Source: ZC4RG30 sp965652645
Lineage (GTDB): Bacteria; Pseudomonadota; Gammaproteobacteria; Steroidobacterales; Steroidobacteraceae
Assembly (NCBI GenBank): GCA_965652645.1
Contig: CBFGXE010000051.1
Coordinates: 1-16,742, forward strand
DNA: 16,742 bases
Direction of reading: 5' to 3'
Part shown: positions 1 through 8,211 of the stretch, piece by piece
Numbering within the stretch: the stretch's first letter is position 1
How the letters are laid out: the number at the start of each line of letters is the position of its first letter
Notes under the pieces: generated by a model
Database searches by the model: none
What the model was told of the DNA's origin: nothing
Seen by the model: only the letters and a program-made list of their open reading frames with translations
Translations under genes and position numbers: made by a program

Positions 1-1430
1 CCGTGCCGGCCGGTGAGCAGGTAGCCCTCGAGCCAGCCCTGGCAGGTGTGCTCGGAGAGGATTTCCATCACGCGGCCGTCGCGACCGAGATGCTCGTCCT
101 CGGGCAGCTGTTCGGCTACCCAGGTGCGGGGGGTCACCTCGAACAGTGCGCCCAGCCGGTTGGAGGCTGTCTCGTCGGGCCCGACGACGCGGAAGTTGCG
201 CGCGTGCGCATTCATCTGCATCACGTCACGCAGCAGCTGTCCCATGGTGCGCGTGCTCTCGCCGATGGCGGTGCCGGGCGCAGGCACCTGCAGTGCATAG
301 GCGCGCGGATCCGGCAGCTGCAGCGGCTGCAGCAGCAGGCCGCCGTTGGTGTGCGGGTTTGCGCCCATGCGCTGCGCGCCGCGCGGCGTGAGTTGCAGCA
401 GCTCAGGTCGCGGCCGGCCATTGGCGTCGAACAGCTCGCGCGGCCGGTAGCTGAGCAGCCACTGTTCCAGCGCCACCAGATGCGAAGGGTTTTCCAGGTT
501 GCCGAAGGGCACCTGGTGCGAGCGCCAGTAGTCCTCGGTCTTGCGGCCGTCGATCTGCTTCGGTCCGGTCCAGCCCTTGGGCGTGCGCAGGATCAGCATG
601 GGCCAGCGGGGCCGCGTGACCTCGCCATTCCTGGCCGCCTGCTGGATGGCGCGGATCTCGGCGAGGATGGCATCGAGCGTGGAGGCCATCTGCCGGTGCA
701 GTACGGCCGGATCGCTGCCCGCCACCACATGCGGCTTGTAGCCGTAGCCGCTGAACAGCTGCTCCAGCTCCTGCTGCGGGATGCGAGCCAGCAGCGTGGG
801 GCCGGCGATCTTGTAGCCGTTGAGATGCAGGATGGGCAGCACGGCGCCGTCGCGCGCCGGATCGAGGAACTTGTTGGAATGCCAGGAGGCGGCCAGCGGC
901 CCGGTCTCGGCCTCGCCATCGCCGATCACGCAGCTGACGATGAGGTCCGGATTGTCGAAGGCGGCGCCATAGGCATGTGACAGTGCGTAGCCCAGCTCGC
1001 CGCCCTCGTGGATGGAGCCCGGTGTCTCGGGCGTGGCATGGCTGCCCACGCCGCCGGGGAAGGAGAACTGGCGGAACAGGCGATGCATGCCCGCCTTGTC
1101 CTGCGTGACGTCCGGATACAGTTCGGTGTAGCTGCCTTCCAGCCAGGTGTTGGCTTGCAGCGCCGGTCCGCCGTGGCCCGGGCCGGCGATGAAGATCATG
1201 TCGAGCGCGTCGCGTGCGATCAGCCGGTTCAGGTGCGCGTAGATGAAGTTCAGCCCCGGCGTCGTGCCCCAGTGGCCGAGCAGCCGCGGCTTCACGTGCG
1301 AAATGTCGAGTGGCGCCTCGAGCAGGGGATTGTCGAGCAGGTAGATCTGTCCGACGGAAAGGTAATTGGCAGCCCGCCACCAGGCGTCCAGTGCCGCAAG
1401 CTGTGCGTCGGAAGTCCGGATGTCAGTCAT
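1..1430 (-). CDS. xfp: Phosphoketolase (xylulose-5-P / fructose-6-P), N-terminal ~476 residues, cut by left edge
   Basis: Thiamine-diphosphate enzyme that cleaves xylulose 5-phosphate (and often fructose 6-phosphate) with phosphate to acetyl phosphate plus glyceraldehyde 3-phosphate (or erythrose 4-phosphate). Cytoplasmic. My translation from ATG at 1430 reads MTDIRTSDAQ and stays open to the window edge. It shows the family signatures: GHWGTTPGL (52-60), GPGHGGP (83-89), SFPGG (123-127), EGGELGY (142-148) and the GDGEAETGPL block (170-179) that binds ThDP/Mg. The last visible residues are GWLEGYLLTGRH. Family members are about 790 residues, so roughly 60% is present. The start overlaps the 3' end of ackA by 8 nt, which favours translational coupling and common use of acetyl phosphate. 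The identity is firm; whether it prefers Xu5P only or also F6P cannot be told here. Confidence 0.96.
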   Translation of the reverse strand, partial: MTDIRTSDAQLAALDAWWRAANYLSVGQIYLLDNPLLEAPLDISHVKPRLLGHWGTTPGLNFIYAHLNRLIARDALDMIFIAGPGHGGPALQANTWLEGSYTELYPDVTQDKAGMHRLFRQFSFPGGVGSHATPETPGSIHEGGELGYALSHAYGAAFDNPDLIVSCVIGDGEAETGPLAASWHSNKFLDPARDGAVLPILHLNGYKIAGPTLLARIPQQELEQLFSGYGYKPHVVAGSDPAVLHRQMASTLDAILAEIRAIQQAARNGEVTRPRWPMLILRTPKGWTGPKQIDGRKTEDYWRSHQVPFGNLENPSHLVALEQWLLSYRPRELFDANGRPRPELLQLTPRGAQRMGANPHTNGGLLLQPLQLPDPRAYALQVPAPGTAIGESTRTMGQLLRDVMQMNAHARNFRVVGPDETASNRLGALFEVTPRTWVAEQLPEDEHLGRDGRVMEILSEHTCQGWLEGYLLTGRH

Positions 1431-2565
1431 GTGTGTGTTTCCCTGTCGCGGTGCCAATCAAGCGCAGTGCCTCCGCCGCCAGTGACGAGGACTCATCCGC
1501 CGGCACGGTCCAGACTGCGGTGCCGGTGGCACCGGCAGGCGGCGGCGCATCGATGCGTGACTCCTTGCCCACTGCCGCGGCGTTCGCCGCCGCGTCAATG
1601 CGGATGCCGGCCCACTGCATGCCGCCGAGGATGCGTGCCCGCACGGCGGGCGAGTTCTCGCCCACACCGCCGCCGAACAGCACGGCATCCGCTCCGCCCA
1701 GCACCGCCAGGTAGGCCCCCACATACTTGCGGGCACGATAGCAGTACATCTCCACGGCCAGCTGCGCAGCCGGATCCGTGGCTTCGAGCAGCACGCGCAT
1801 GTCGGCGCTGATGCCCGACACGCCCAGCAGTCCGGAGCGCCCGTTCAGCAGCTGCTCCAGTGCATCCGGCGTCATCGCCAGCGTGCGTTGCAGGTGCAGC
1901 AGCAGCCCGGCATCGACGTCGCCGCAGCGGGTGGCCATCATCAAGCCTTCCAGCGGCGAGAAGCCCATCGAGGTGTCCCGGGGTACGCCGCCCAGCGATG
2001 CGGTGATCGAACAGCCTGCGCCCAGCTGCAGGGAAATCACGCGCGCGGTCGGGGATGCGTGCGGAGCCAGCTCGCCCCAGCGCCGCAGCATCGCCTGGTG
2101 CGCGAGGCCATGAAAGCCGAAGCGGCGCAGGGGAACGCGGTTGGCGAGGTCCCGGGGCAGCGCGTAGTTGCGGGCCACCGGGGGCAGGGCGGCGAAGAAT
2201 GCCGTATCGAAGACAGCGACCTGCGGGACATGTTCCCCGACGGCTGCCCGGCTGGCTTGCAGCCAGGCCAGCGCAGCCGGGTTGTGCAGCGGCGCAAGGG
2301 GCGCAAGATGCTGGATCTGCGCCTCGACCGCAGGGTCGATCACACAGGCCTCCACCAGTTCGCTGCCGCCGTGCACGACGCGGTGCGCCACGACATCCAC
2401 CGGCATTGCGCCCGGCTCTGCCAGGAAACTGCGCAATGCGGAAGCAGCGTCGGCCGGGGGGCGCGCATGATGGAGCGCCGCCGCGCGGCGCAGCGTGTGC
2501 CCGGCTTCCTCCATCACCGCGAGGCGGATGGAAGAGCTGCCGGCGTTGATGGTCAGCACCCTCAT
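1423..2565 (-). CDS. ackA: Acetate kinase
   Basis: Converts acetyl phosphate and ADP to acetate and ATP, the step after phosphoketolase. It has 380 residues, slightly short for the family (about 400). The ASKHA-fold motifs appear in order: NAGSSS (7-12) at the N-terminus, HRVVHGG with the substrate Arg62, FDTAF with Asp120, RRFGFHG with His152, DTSMGFSPLEG (198-206) followed by ATRCGD with Arg213, FGGGVGEN (297-304), and the C-terminal PADESS with the probable catalytic Glu358. The phosphate-binding loop reads LGAGCS where LGNGAS-like sequences are usual, and FDTAFF replaces FDTAFH, so this is a divergent member. The ATG lies 77 nt from the first possible transaldolase start on the other strand. 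Its TGA lies within the xfp start region. No pta gene is nearby, so acetyl phosphate probably comes from phosphoketolase. Confidence 0.95.
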   Translation of the reverse strand: MRVLTINAGSSSIRLAVMEEAGHTLRRAAALHHARPPADAASALRSFLAEPGAMPVDVVAHRVVHGGSELVEACVIDPAVEAQIQHLAPLAPLHNPAALAWLQASRAAVGEHVPQVAVFDTAFFAALPPVARNYALPRDLANRVPLRRFGFHGLAHQAMLRRWGELAPHASPTARVISLQLGAGCSITASLGGVPRDTSMGFSPLEGLMMATRCGDVDAGLLLHLQRTLAMTPDALEQLLNGRSGLLGVSGISADMRVLLEATDPAAQLAVEMYCYRARKYVGAYLAVLGGADAVLFGGGVGENSPAVRARILGGMQWAGIRIDAAANAAAVGKESRIDAPPPAGATGTAVWTVPADESSSLAAEALRLIGTATGKHTHD

Positions 2566-2675
2566 CCCTGCGGAGCCTGAGGCAGCCCGCGCCGCGACTC
2601 AATAGGGAATTCTGCCCATCGACACCTGGCTACCGGTGGCATGTGATGCGGACAGCACATCATCGGAGCCGCGCC
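2566..2675. promoter_or_regulatory. Divergent control region between ackA-xfp and transaldolase
   Basis: This 110-nt stretch separates the start of ackA (minus) from the preferred start of transaldolase (plus), so both promoters must lie in or near it. I see small palindromes (GAATTC at about 2608-2613 and ACCGGT around 2632-2637) but no convincing -35/-10 pair for either direction. A GGAG ribosome-binding site at 2665-2668 serves the transaldolase GTG start. That the region is regulatory is inferred from gene orientation only. Confidence 0.4.
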
Positions 2676-3788
2676 GTGATATCGCCCAATCCTCTGCGCA
2701 GTCTCAGCGACCTGGGCCAGAGCCTGTGGGTCGACGACCTGCGCCGCCTCTGGCTGACGGATGGCACGCTGCAGCGCTGGATGGATGAGGACGGCATCAG
2801 CGGCGTCACATCCAACCCCGCCATTCTCGAGCGGTCCATCTCGGCGGGCGGCGAGTATCGCCAGCAGCTGGCGGACCTGGCCGCGCGCGCACTGGCTCCC
2901 GCGCACGTTTGCGAGACGCTGGCACTGCAGGACGTGCGCATGGCCGCCGACCTGCTGGCGTCGGTGCACGAGGCCAGCGGCCGCAGGGACGGATTCGTGA
3001 GCCTGGAGGTTTCGCCCCTGCTGGCGGACGATACCGGGCAGACGCTGCACGAGGCACGCCGCCTCTGGCGGGAGCTGGATCGTCCCAACGTGATGATCAA
3101 GGTGCCGGCCACCGCGGCGGGAGTGCCGGCCATCCGCGAGCTGATCGCCGAGGCCGTGAATGTGAATGTCACGCTGATTTTCGGCCTGCAGCGGTATGCA
3201 CAGGTCGTGGACGCCTTCCTTGAGGGACTGGAGATGCGCGTCGCGCGCGGATTGGGGGTGGCGGATGTGGCTTCGGTGGCGAGTTTCTTCATCAGCCGCA
3301 TCGACACGGCCATCGATGCCCGGCTGGATACGCAGGCCACTGCGCAAGCCAGCACACTGCGCGGTGTGGCGGCCACGGCCTGTGCGCAGCTGGCGTTCGG
3401 CCACTATCGCCGCACGATGGCCGGCGAGCGCTGGGGCAGGCTGCAGCGGCGGGGAGCCCGCACGCAGCGGCTGTTGTGGGCGTCGACTTCGACGAAGGAT
3501 CCGGCCTACGACGAACTGAAGTATGTGGAGGCGCTGATCGCCGCCGATACCATCAGCACGGTACCGCGGCAGACGCTGGATGCCTATCGCCAGCGCGGCC
3601 GGCCGCAACTGCGCCTGGGGACCTCGGAGGAGGCGCCACGCCGCCAGCTGGCGGCGCTGCATGCACTCGGCATCGACCTGGAGGCGACAGCCAGCGCGCT
3701 GGAGAGGGAGGGTGTGCGCAAGTTCGTGGAGCCCTACCAGAAGCTGCTGGCCGCGATCGCATCGCGCAGCGGCGCGTCACCGGCCTGA
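2676..3788 (+). CDS. tal: Transaldolase (long, ~370-residue type)
   Basis: Transfers a dihydroxyacetone unit between sedoheptulose 7-phosphate and glyceraldehyde 3-phosphate in the non-oxidative pentose phosphate pathway. Cytoplasmic TIM barrel. Signatures are LGQSLWVDDLRR near the N-terminus, the VTSNPAI strand, and NVMIKVPAT, whose Lys (codon 142 from this start) forms the Schiff base; NVNVTLIF and SRID follow. About 370 residues matches the long family found in cyanobacteria, actinobacteria and some proteobacteria rather than the ~317-residue E. coli form. I chose GTG 2676 because GGAG sits 7 nt upstream and family homology begins at NPLRSLSDLGQS. GTG 2643 or ATG 2646 would add 10-11 residues of unfamiliar sequence. 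It is divergent from ackA-xfp, and its sugar phosphates feed the same branch point. Confidence 0.93.
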   Translation: MISPNPLRSLSDLGQSLWVDDLRRLWLTDGTLQRWMDEDGISGVTSNPAILERSISAGGEYRQQLADLAARALAPAHVCETLALQDVRMAADLLASVHEASGRRDGFVSLEVSPLLADDTGQTLHEARRLWRELDRPNVMIKVPATAAGVPAIRELIAEAVNVNVTLIFGLQRYAQVVDAFLEGLEMRVARGLGVADVASVASFFISRIDTAIDARLDTQATAQASTLRGVAATACAQLAFGHYRRTMAGERWGRLQRRGARTQRLLWASTSTKDPAYDELKYVEALIAADTISTVPRQTLDAYRQRGRPQLRLGTSEEAPRRQLAALHALGIDLEATASALEREGVRKFVEPYQKLLAAIASRSGASPA

Positions 3789-3793
3789 GCCGG
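3780..3793. terminator. Short hairpin at the tal/rlmJ convergent junction
   Basis: CCGGC, loop CTGA, GCCGG forms a perfect 5-bp stem whose loop contains the transaldolase stop codon. It lies exactly where tal and rlmJ converge, only 9 nt apart. There is no T-run on either side, so it is at best a weak bidirectional terminator or a chance GC palindrome. Confidence 0.25.
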
Positions 3794-3797
3794 ACTG

Positions 3798-4664
3798 CTA
3801 CTGCTCCACCAGCCAGCGGATCCGGCTGCCGCCCCGTGCTCCCAGCAGCGCCTCCAGCTGCAATTGCCAGGCCTGCGCGGCGACGTCGAACTCCCAGGGA
3901 GGATTCACCACCAGCAGACCGGAACCATTGAGTGCGGCGGCGTTGTCGGCCTCGTGCAGGCAGAACTCGGCCGCGAGTGTGGGCCGCACGATGCCGCGCA
4001 TGACACGTGCCACCCAGAGCTCGCTGTCGCGCAGCTTCTTGATCGGGTACCACACTGCAAATACGCCAGTCTCGAAGCGGGCAAGTCCCTCCGCCAATGC
4101 GTCGGCGACCTGCTCCTCCTCCTCGCGGGATTCATAGGGCGGATCGATCAGCACCAGGCCGCGGCGCGAGGGCGGCGGCAACTGCGCGCGCAGTTCGCGA
4201 TAACCGTCGGTATGCAGCACGCGTGGCGTGACGGCCTGGTACGCCGCACTGGCGTCCAGTGCGCGTTGCAGCGCGCGTGCCACGGGCGCCTGTGATTCCA
4301 CAAAGGTGGCGGTGTCGACGGCGCGCAGCACCGCGGCCGCCAGCAGCGGCGAGCCGGGATAGACGCTGGCGCCGTCGTGCAGCTTGCGCAGGTGATCCAC
4401 CACATCGAGGTAGTGGCGGATGGGCGGCAGCACCACTTCACCGGCCTGCGCCGCGGCAGTGGCCAGCCGCGCGATGCCCGCGGCACTTTCGGTGCTGCGG
4501 CGCGCCTCCTCGCCGTGCAGGTCGTAGAGGCCCGCGCCAGCGTGGGTGTCGAGGACGTGGAAGCCCTTGGCCTTCTTCTGCAGCGCCCCGATCAGCTGCA
4601 GCAGCGCGATGTGCTTGTGGACATCGGCGAAGTTGCCGGCGTGGAAGGCGTGACGGTACTGCAT
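3798..4664 (-). CDS. rlmJ: 23S rRNA (adenine-2030-N6)-methyltransferase RlmJ
   Basis: SAM-dependent enzyme that methylates A2030 of 23S rRNA (E. coli numbering); formerly YhiR/ComJ. It has 288 residues against about 280 in E. coli. The N-terminus MQYRHAFHAGNFADVHKH is nearly the family hallmark. LDTHAGAGLYDL (38-49) is the SAM-binding region, and LIDPPYE (172-178) carries the DPPY catalytic motif of N6-adenine methylases. YPGSP (102-106) is also conserved. It is the last gene of a three-gene minus-strand group, 13 nt after the membrane protein at 4678-5178, and it converges on tal. Confidence 0.95.
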   Translation of the reverse strand: MQYRHAFHAGNFADVHKHIALLQLIGALQKKAKGFHVLDTHAGAGLYDLHGEEARRSTESAAGIARLATAAAQAGEVVLPPIRHYLDVVDHLRKLHDGASVYPGSPLLAAAVLRAVDTATFVESQAPVARALQRALDASAAYQAVTPRVLHTDGYRELRAQLPPPSRRGLVLIDPPYESREEEEQVADALAEGLARFETGVFAVWYPIKKLRDSELWVARVMRGIVRPTLAAEFCLHEADNAAALNGSGLLVVNPPWEFDVAAQAWQLQLEALLGARGGSRIRWLVEQ

Positions 4665-4677
4665 CCCTCAGGCCGCT

Positions 4678-5178
4678 TCAGCGGCGGCTGCGCTTCATGG
4701 CGGCGAACCACCCGCGGGCAGACGGGGTGTTGATGAGTACCAGCACGGCCAGGGTCATGCCGTACTGCACGAGGGTAAGGGCGCCAGTGGTCACGTCGGG
4801 AAATGATTGCTCAATCAATTCGGGTGAAGTGGCCCAGGAAACGGGTGTCAGCACTACTGAAAGGCCAAAGACGATGCTGACCAGCAAGCGCATCCAGTTG
4901 CGGCCCGCACTCAGCTTGGCAACGACCCACCAGGTGATCAGGGCTGCCAACACAACGCCAATGAATCCGGCGACCATGCCTCCACTCAACCCCAGCGAGG
5001 CAAAAACCCCGTTGTGCCCGAGGCTGAGGGGCACGGCCAGCACGGTCACGGCCAGCGAAGCCCACAGGACAATGCAGGCCCGTTTCACATGCGGGTGTTC
5101 GGCTGGGACATCGGACGGAATGGCGACATCCGCCACCACGGCATCCGGCGCGGCATAGGGATTGCGTTCCTCGCTCAT
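4678..5178 (-). CDS. Four-helix inner-membrane protein with NPYAAP N-terminus, function unknown
   Basis: 166 residues starting at ATG 5178, which has a strong AAGGAG 7 nt upstream. A longer frame back to 5226 would add 16 unconvincing residues and run into the preceding gene. The cytoplasmic-looking N-terminal tail carries NPYAAP (6-11), a motif I associate with several small membrane protein families in Xanthomonadaceae. Four hydrophobic segments lie at about 33-54, 66-88, 97-115 and 132-150. The C-terminus is basic (MKRSRR), consistent with a cytoplasmic end. No catalytic motif is visible and I do not recognise the family. It sits 19 nt after the UPF0016 gene and 13 nt before rlmJ, so it is probably cotranscribed. 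Confidence 0.8.
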   Translation of the reverse strand: MSEERNPYAAPDAVVADVAIPSDVPAEHPHVKRACIVLWASLAVTVLAVPLSLGHNGVFASLGLSGGMVAGFIGVVLAALITWWVVAKLSAGRNWMRLLVSIVFGLSVVLTPVSWATSPELIEQSFPDVTTGALTLVQYGMTLAVLVLINTPSARGWFAAMKRSRR

Positions 5179-5197
5179 CGGGCTCTCCTTGTTGTCG

Positions 5198-5470
5198 TCA
5201 CGCCTTCCACAAAGTCCACAGGCCAATGGCGATGAAGCCGATTCCCGCCGCGTAGTTCAGGTACTTCGGCTGGATGTAGGCGGCCGCCACCGAGCCGGCG
5301 AGCACGCCGATGGCCGTGGTGGCGATGAGCGCGATGGATGCCGCAATGAATACGGTGACCAGGCTGGTGCCGGTCTTCGATGCGAACAGCAGGGTGGCGA
5401 GCTGGGTCTTGTCGCCGAGTTCCGCGAGGAAGACGGTGCCGAACACGGTGAGGAAGAGCTTGGCGTCCAT
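5198..5470 (-). CDS. Single-domain UPF0016/GDT1 (TMEM165-like) membrane protein, putative Mn/Ca exporter subunit
   Basis: 90 residues from ATG 5470: MDAKLFLTVFGTVFLAELGD and onward. The ELGDKTQ motif (about residues 17-23) is the family signature ExGD(K/R)(T/S), the presumed cation site. Three hydrophobic helices are visible: about 3-16 leading into the motif, 35-56 and 65-87. Most bacterial relatives (such as Vibrio MneA, a manganese exporter) have about 190 residues with two copies of the motif. This is a half-size form, which would have to dimerise to build the site. An upstream start at 5575 would add 35 residues with no similarity to the family, so I reject it. Role in Mn or Ca efflux is inferred from family knowledge. 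It is first in the operon with the NPYAAP protein and rlmJ. Confidence 0.85.
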   Translation of the reverse strand: MDAKLFLTVFGTVFLAELGDKTQLATLLFASKTGTSLVTVFIAASIALIATTAIGVLAGSVAAAYIQPKYLNYAAGIGFIAIGLWTLWKA

Positions 5471-5531
5471 TGATGAATCCCGGGGCAGCTGTATAAAGAA
5501 GGAGCGCGTGCAGTTGCGCCATGCGGAATTG

Positions 5532-5560
5532 CTTATACACGCGCACGGGCCGCCTTGTAA
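5532..5560 (-). promoter_or_regulatory. Candidate sigma-70 promoter for the UPF0016 operon
   Basis: On the minus strand, TTACAA (5560-5555) and TATAAG (5537-5532) are separated by exactly 17 nt, and the -10 differs from consensus at one base. The -35 is weak (3 of 6). It would give a leader of roughly 55 nt before ATG 5470. A second -10-like TATACA at about 5495-5490 is possible. The rest of the 178-nt spacer (5471-5648) holds the receptor's Shine-Dalgarno sequence GAGGAG at 5635-5640 and AACCGGTT/GGTTGCTAACC palindromes near 5559-5574. I found no clear promoter facing the receptor. Confidence 0.4.
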
Positions 5561-5648
5561 CCGGTTGCTAACCACCCTGCGACTGACCCGCTAACCGCCG
5601 CGCCGCCACTCTCTCATGACGATTCAGGCATCTTGAGGAGTAGTAAAG

Positions 5649-8192
5649 GTGGAACTGCGATATCTGCTGGCGGCAGCAATTGTTTCGACGGCCCTTCCCG
5701 CTGCGGCGGCCCTGGCGCAGGAGGCGCCGCTGGCCGTGACGGCAGCGGTGTCTGCCGCGGTTGCAGAGGAAGAGGAGCTGGATGCGGTGACCGTCACGGC
5801 CCGCCGCCGCGACGAGGAACTGCAGGACGTGCCTCTGCCCGTGTCGGTGGTGGATGGCACCTTCCTCGAGGAGCAGGGCAGCTTCAACGTGGCCCGCCTG
5901 CAGCAGCTGCAGCCGGCGCTGCAGTTCTACAGCCAGAACCCGCGCAACTCCTTCGTGAACATCCGCGGCTTCGGCGCGCCTTTCGGGCTCACCAACGACG
6001 GCATCGAGCAGGGCGTGGGCCTGTATGTGGATGATGTGTACTACAGCCGCGCTGCCGCCTCGACCCTGGACTTCCTCGACGTGGAGCGCCTGGAAGTGCT
6101 GCGCGGCCCGCAGGGCACGCTTTATGGCAAGAACACCACGGCTGGCGCCATCAACATCACCACGCGTGCGCCGACCTTCGTGCCGGAGGGCAGCACCGAG
6201 CTGTCGGTGGGCAACCTGGGTTTCTACCAGGCCAAGGCCGCGATCTCCGGACCGCTGGCCGGTGAAACGGTGGCCGGTCGCGTGGCGGTCTCCACCACCA
6301 GCCGTCACGGCACCCTCTACAACGTCGCCACCACCAACCGCGTCAACGAGCTGGACAATGTCGGCATCCGCGGCCAGATCCTCTGGCGCGCCACCGACAC
6401 GCTGAAGGTCACCCTCTCCGGTGACTACAACAAGCAGAATGGCGAGTGCTGCGCGCAGATCGCTGCGCGCTACGGCGTGACGCAGCGGGGTGCCAACCGC
6501 CAGTACTTCGCGCTGGCCGAGGCCTTCGGCTACGTGGCGCCGGGCACGGACCTGGCCAGCCGCACCTTCAGCCCGTTCGACCGCGTCACCGACGTGGATG
6601 GCGAGCTGTCGGCGCGCAACGAGCTGGGCGGCGCGGCAGTGCGCGCGGTGTGGGGGCTGGGCCAGGGCACGTTCACCGCCGTATCGGCGTGGCGCTACTG
6701 GGATTGGGTGCCGGCGAACGACCGCGACTTCACGGGCCTGCCGATCACCACGAAGTCGAACAATCCCTCCACGCAGGAGCAGGTGACGCAGGAGTTCCGC
6801 TACGCCTTCACGGGTGACAGGATCGATTACGTTGTCGGTGTGTTCGGCTACCACCAGGCCATTCATACCGATGGCATCACCCAGCGCGGTCCGGCGGCCA
6901 GCCGCTGGAACCTGCATCCGGTGAACCAGGCGGTGCTGGCCAGTGCGCCGGAGGTCCTGGATGGTTCAACGTCGCTCAACGACATCGACTACAAGAACAC
7001 CAGTGCAGCGTTGTTCGGGCAGCTGTCCTGGAGACTGACGGACCGCTTCCGCGTCGAGCCCGGCCTGCGCCTGAACTACGACAGGAAGCGTGGCACGTAT
7101 GTGGCCACGGTCACCAACGGCCCGGCCTGGGGCAGCGAGGTGCTGCCGACGGATCCCACCGATCCGTTCTACAGTGATCCGACGCCGGTCACCACCAGTG
7201 CCGGTGGCACCACCACGCTGGGTGCGGTGCGCGCGGCCCAGCGCAGCGACCAGCCGCCGCAGGCCTATGGCGCCACCTTCAGCGACTGGAACCTCTCGGG
7301 CAACCTGACGGTGGCCTACGACCTCTCGCGTGACGTGCTCGCGTATGCCACCTGGGGCAAGGGCTTCAAGACCGGCGGCATCACCAACAACGGTGCGCCC
7401 ACGAACGCCAACGGCATCCCCATCCTCGCCGGCACCACGGTGCGCCCGGAAAAGGTGACGCAGTACGAGGCGGGCCTGAAGACGCAGTTCCTGGATCGTT
7501 CGGCCACGCTGAACCTGGCAGCCTTCCGCACGGAAGTGAAGGACTACCAGGCCACCGTGTTCAACAACGCGCTGGGTGGTTCGGTGCGCGGTTATCTCGC
7601 CAACGCCGAGGGCGTGGAAGTGCAGGGCCTGGAGGCCGACTTCTCTTACCGGCCGAACTACAACTGGAACTTCTACGTGAACGCGGCGCTCACCGACCAC
7701 GAGTACTCGAAGTTCACCGGTGCCCCGTGCCCACCCGAGCTCTCCGGCAACTCCACCGTGCTGCCTCCGGGCCAGACCCCGCAGCCGGCGACTCCCGGTG
7801 CGCCGAGCCCGGCATCCTGCGACATCTCCGGGCAGTGGGTGCCTGGCCTCTCGAAGCTGGCTGGTTCCTGGGGCTTCCAGTACCAGCGTCCCGCGAACTT
7901 CCTCGGCCGCGAGGGTGAGGTGTACTTTGGCTATGATGGCAGTGCGCGCAGCCGGTTCTCCTCGAACCCGTCGCGCTCGATCTACACGGATATCGGCGGT
8001 TATGGCCTGGCCAACTTCCGGCTGGGTTTCCGCACCCGGGGCAACTGGGATGTGTATGGGTGGGTGAAGAATGCCTTCGACAAGGACTACTTCGAGGCGC
8101 TCAATGCCAGCACCGGCGGCAACACCGGCCTGATCGCCGGCCAGCCTGCCGACCCGCGCACCTGGGGCCTCACCATCCGCACGGAATTCTGA
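5649..8192 (+). CDS. TonB-dependent outer-membrane receptor
   Basis: 847 residues. An outer-membrane beta-barrel that imports a scarce ligand using TonB-ExbBD energy. The signal peptide is about residues 1-24, ending ALAQ. A TonB-box-like segment DAVTVTA follows at about 45-51. The plug domain is about 58-175, with IRGFG (105-109), LYVDDVYY (125-132), LRGPQGTLYGKNTTAGAINI (151-170) and TTRAP, which are typical plug motifs. The rest is barrel, ending in the aromatic IRTEF needed for BAM insertion. The start is GTG 5649 with GAGGAG 8 nt upstream. Extracellular loops carry CC in ECCAQI, a Thr/Pro-rich stretch and a Cys pair (CPPEL and SCDIS). The gene is 19 nt ahead of a sulfate-type binding lipoprotein, so the ligand may be a sulfur oxyanion or sulfated compound; siderophores or plant compounds cannot be excluded. 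Confidence 0.95.
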   Translation: MELRYLLAAAIVSTALPAAAALAQEAPLAVTAAVSAAVAEEEELDAVTVTARRRDEELQDVPLPVSVVDGTFLEEQGSFNVARLQQLQPALQFYSQNPRNSFVNIRGFGAPFGLTNDGIEQGVGLYVDDVYYSRAAASTLDFLDVERLEVLRGPQGTLYGKNTTAGAINITTRAPTFVPEGSTELSVGNLGFYQAKAAISGPLAGETVAGRVAVSTTSRHGTLYNVATTNRVNELDNVGIRGQILWRATDTLKVTLSGDYNKQNGECCAQIAARYGVTQRGANRQYFALAEAFGYVAPGTDLASRTFSPFDRVTDVDGELSARNELGGAAVRAVWGLGQGTFTAVSAWRYWDWVPANDRDFTGLPITTKSNNPSTQEQVTQEFRYAFTGDRIDYVVGVFGYHQAIHTDGITQRGPAASRWNLHPVNQAVLASAPEVLDGSTSLNDIDYKNTSAALFGQLSWRLTDRFRVEPGLRLNYDRKRGTYVATVTNGPAWGSEVLPTDPTDPFYSDPTPVTTSAGGTTTLGAVRAAQRSDQPPQAYGATFSDWNLSGNLTVAYDLSRDVLAYATWGKGFKTGGITNNGAPTNANGIPILAGTTVRPEKVTQYEAGLKTQFLDRSATLNLAAFRTEVKDYQATVFNNALGGSVRGYLANAEGVEVQGLEADFSYRPNYNWNFYVNAALTDHEYSKFTGAPCPPELSGNSTVLPPGQTPQPATPGAPSPASCDISGQWVPGLSKLAGSWGFQYQRPANFLGREGEVYFGYDGSARSRFSSNPSRSIYTDIGGYGLANFRLGFRTRGNWDVYGWVKNAFDKDYFEALNASTGGNTGLIAGQPADPRTWGLTIRTEF

Positions 8193-8211
8193 AGACCGAA
8201 GGAGTTGATGC

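Noticed and set aside
3..980. 325-codon plus-strand open frame opposite phosphoketolase
   Set aside because: It is rich in Gln, Arg, His and Ala and lies exactly antisense to the phosphoketolase codons, which carry all family motifs.
5471..5648. yybP-ykoY manganese riboswitch ahead of the UPF0016 gene
   Set aside because: Expected from family precedent, but the conserved GGGGAGUA-type core is not present on the minus strand.
5568..6917. 449-codon minus-strand open frame
   Set aside because: Antisense shadow of the TonB receptor; Arg/His/Gly-rich with no domain and no ribosome-binding site.
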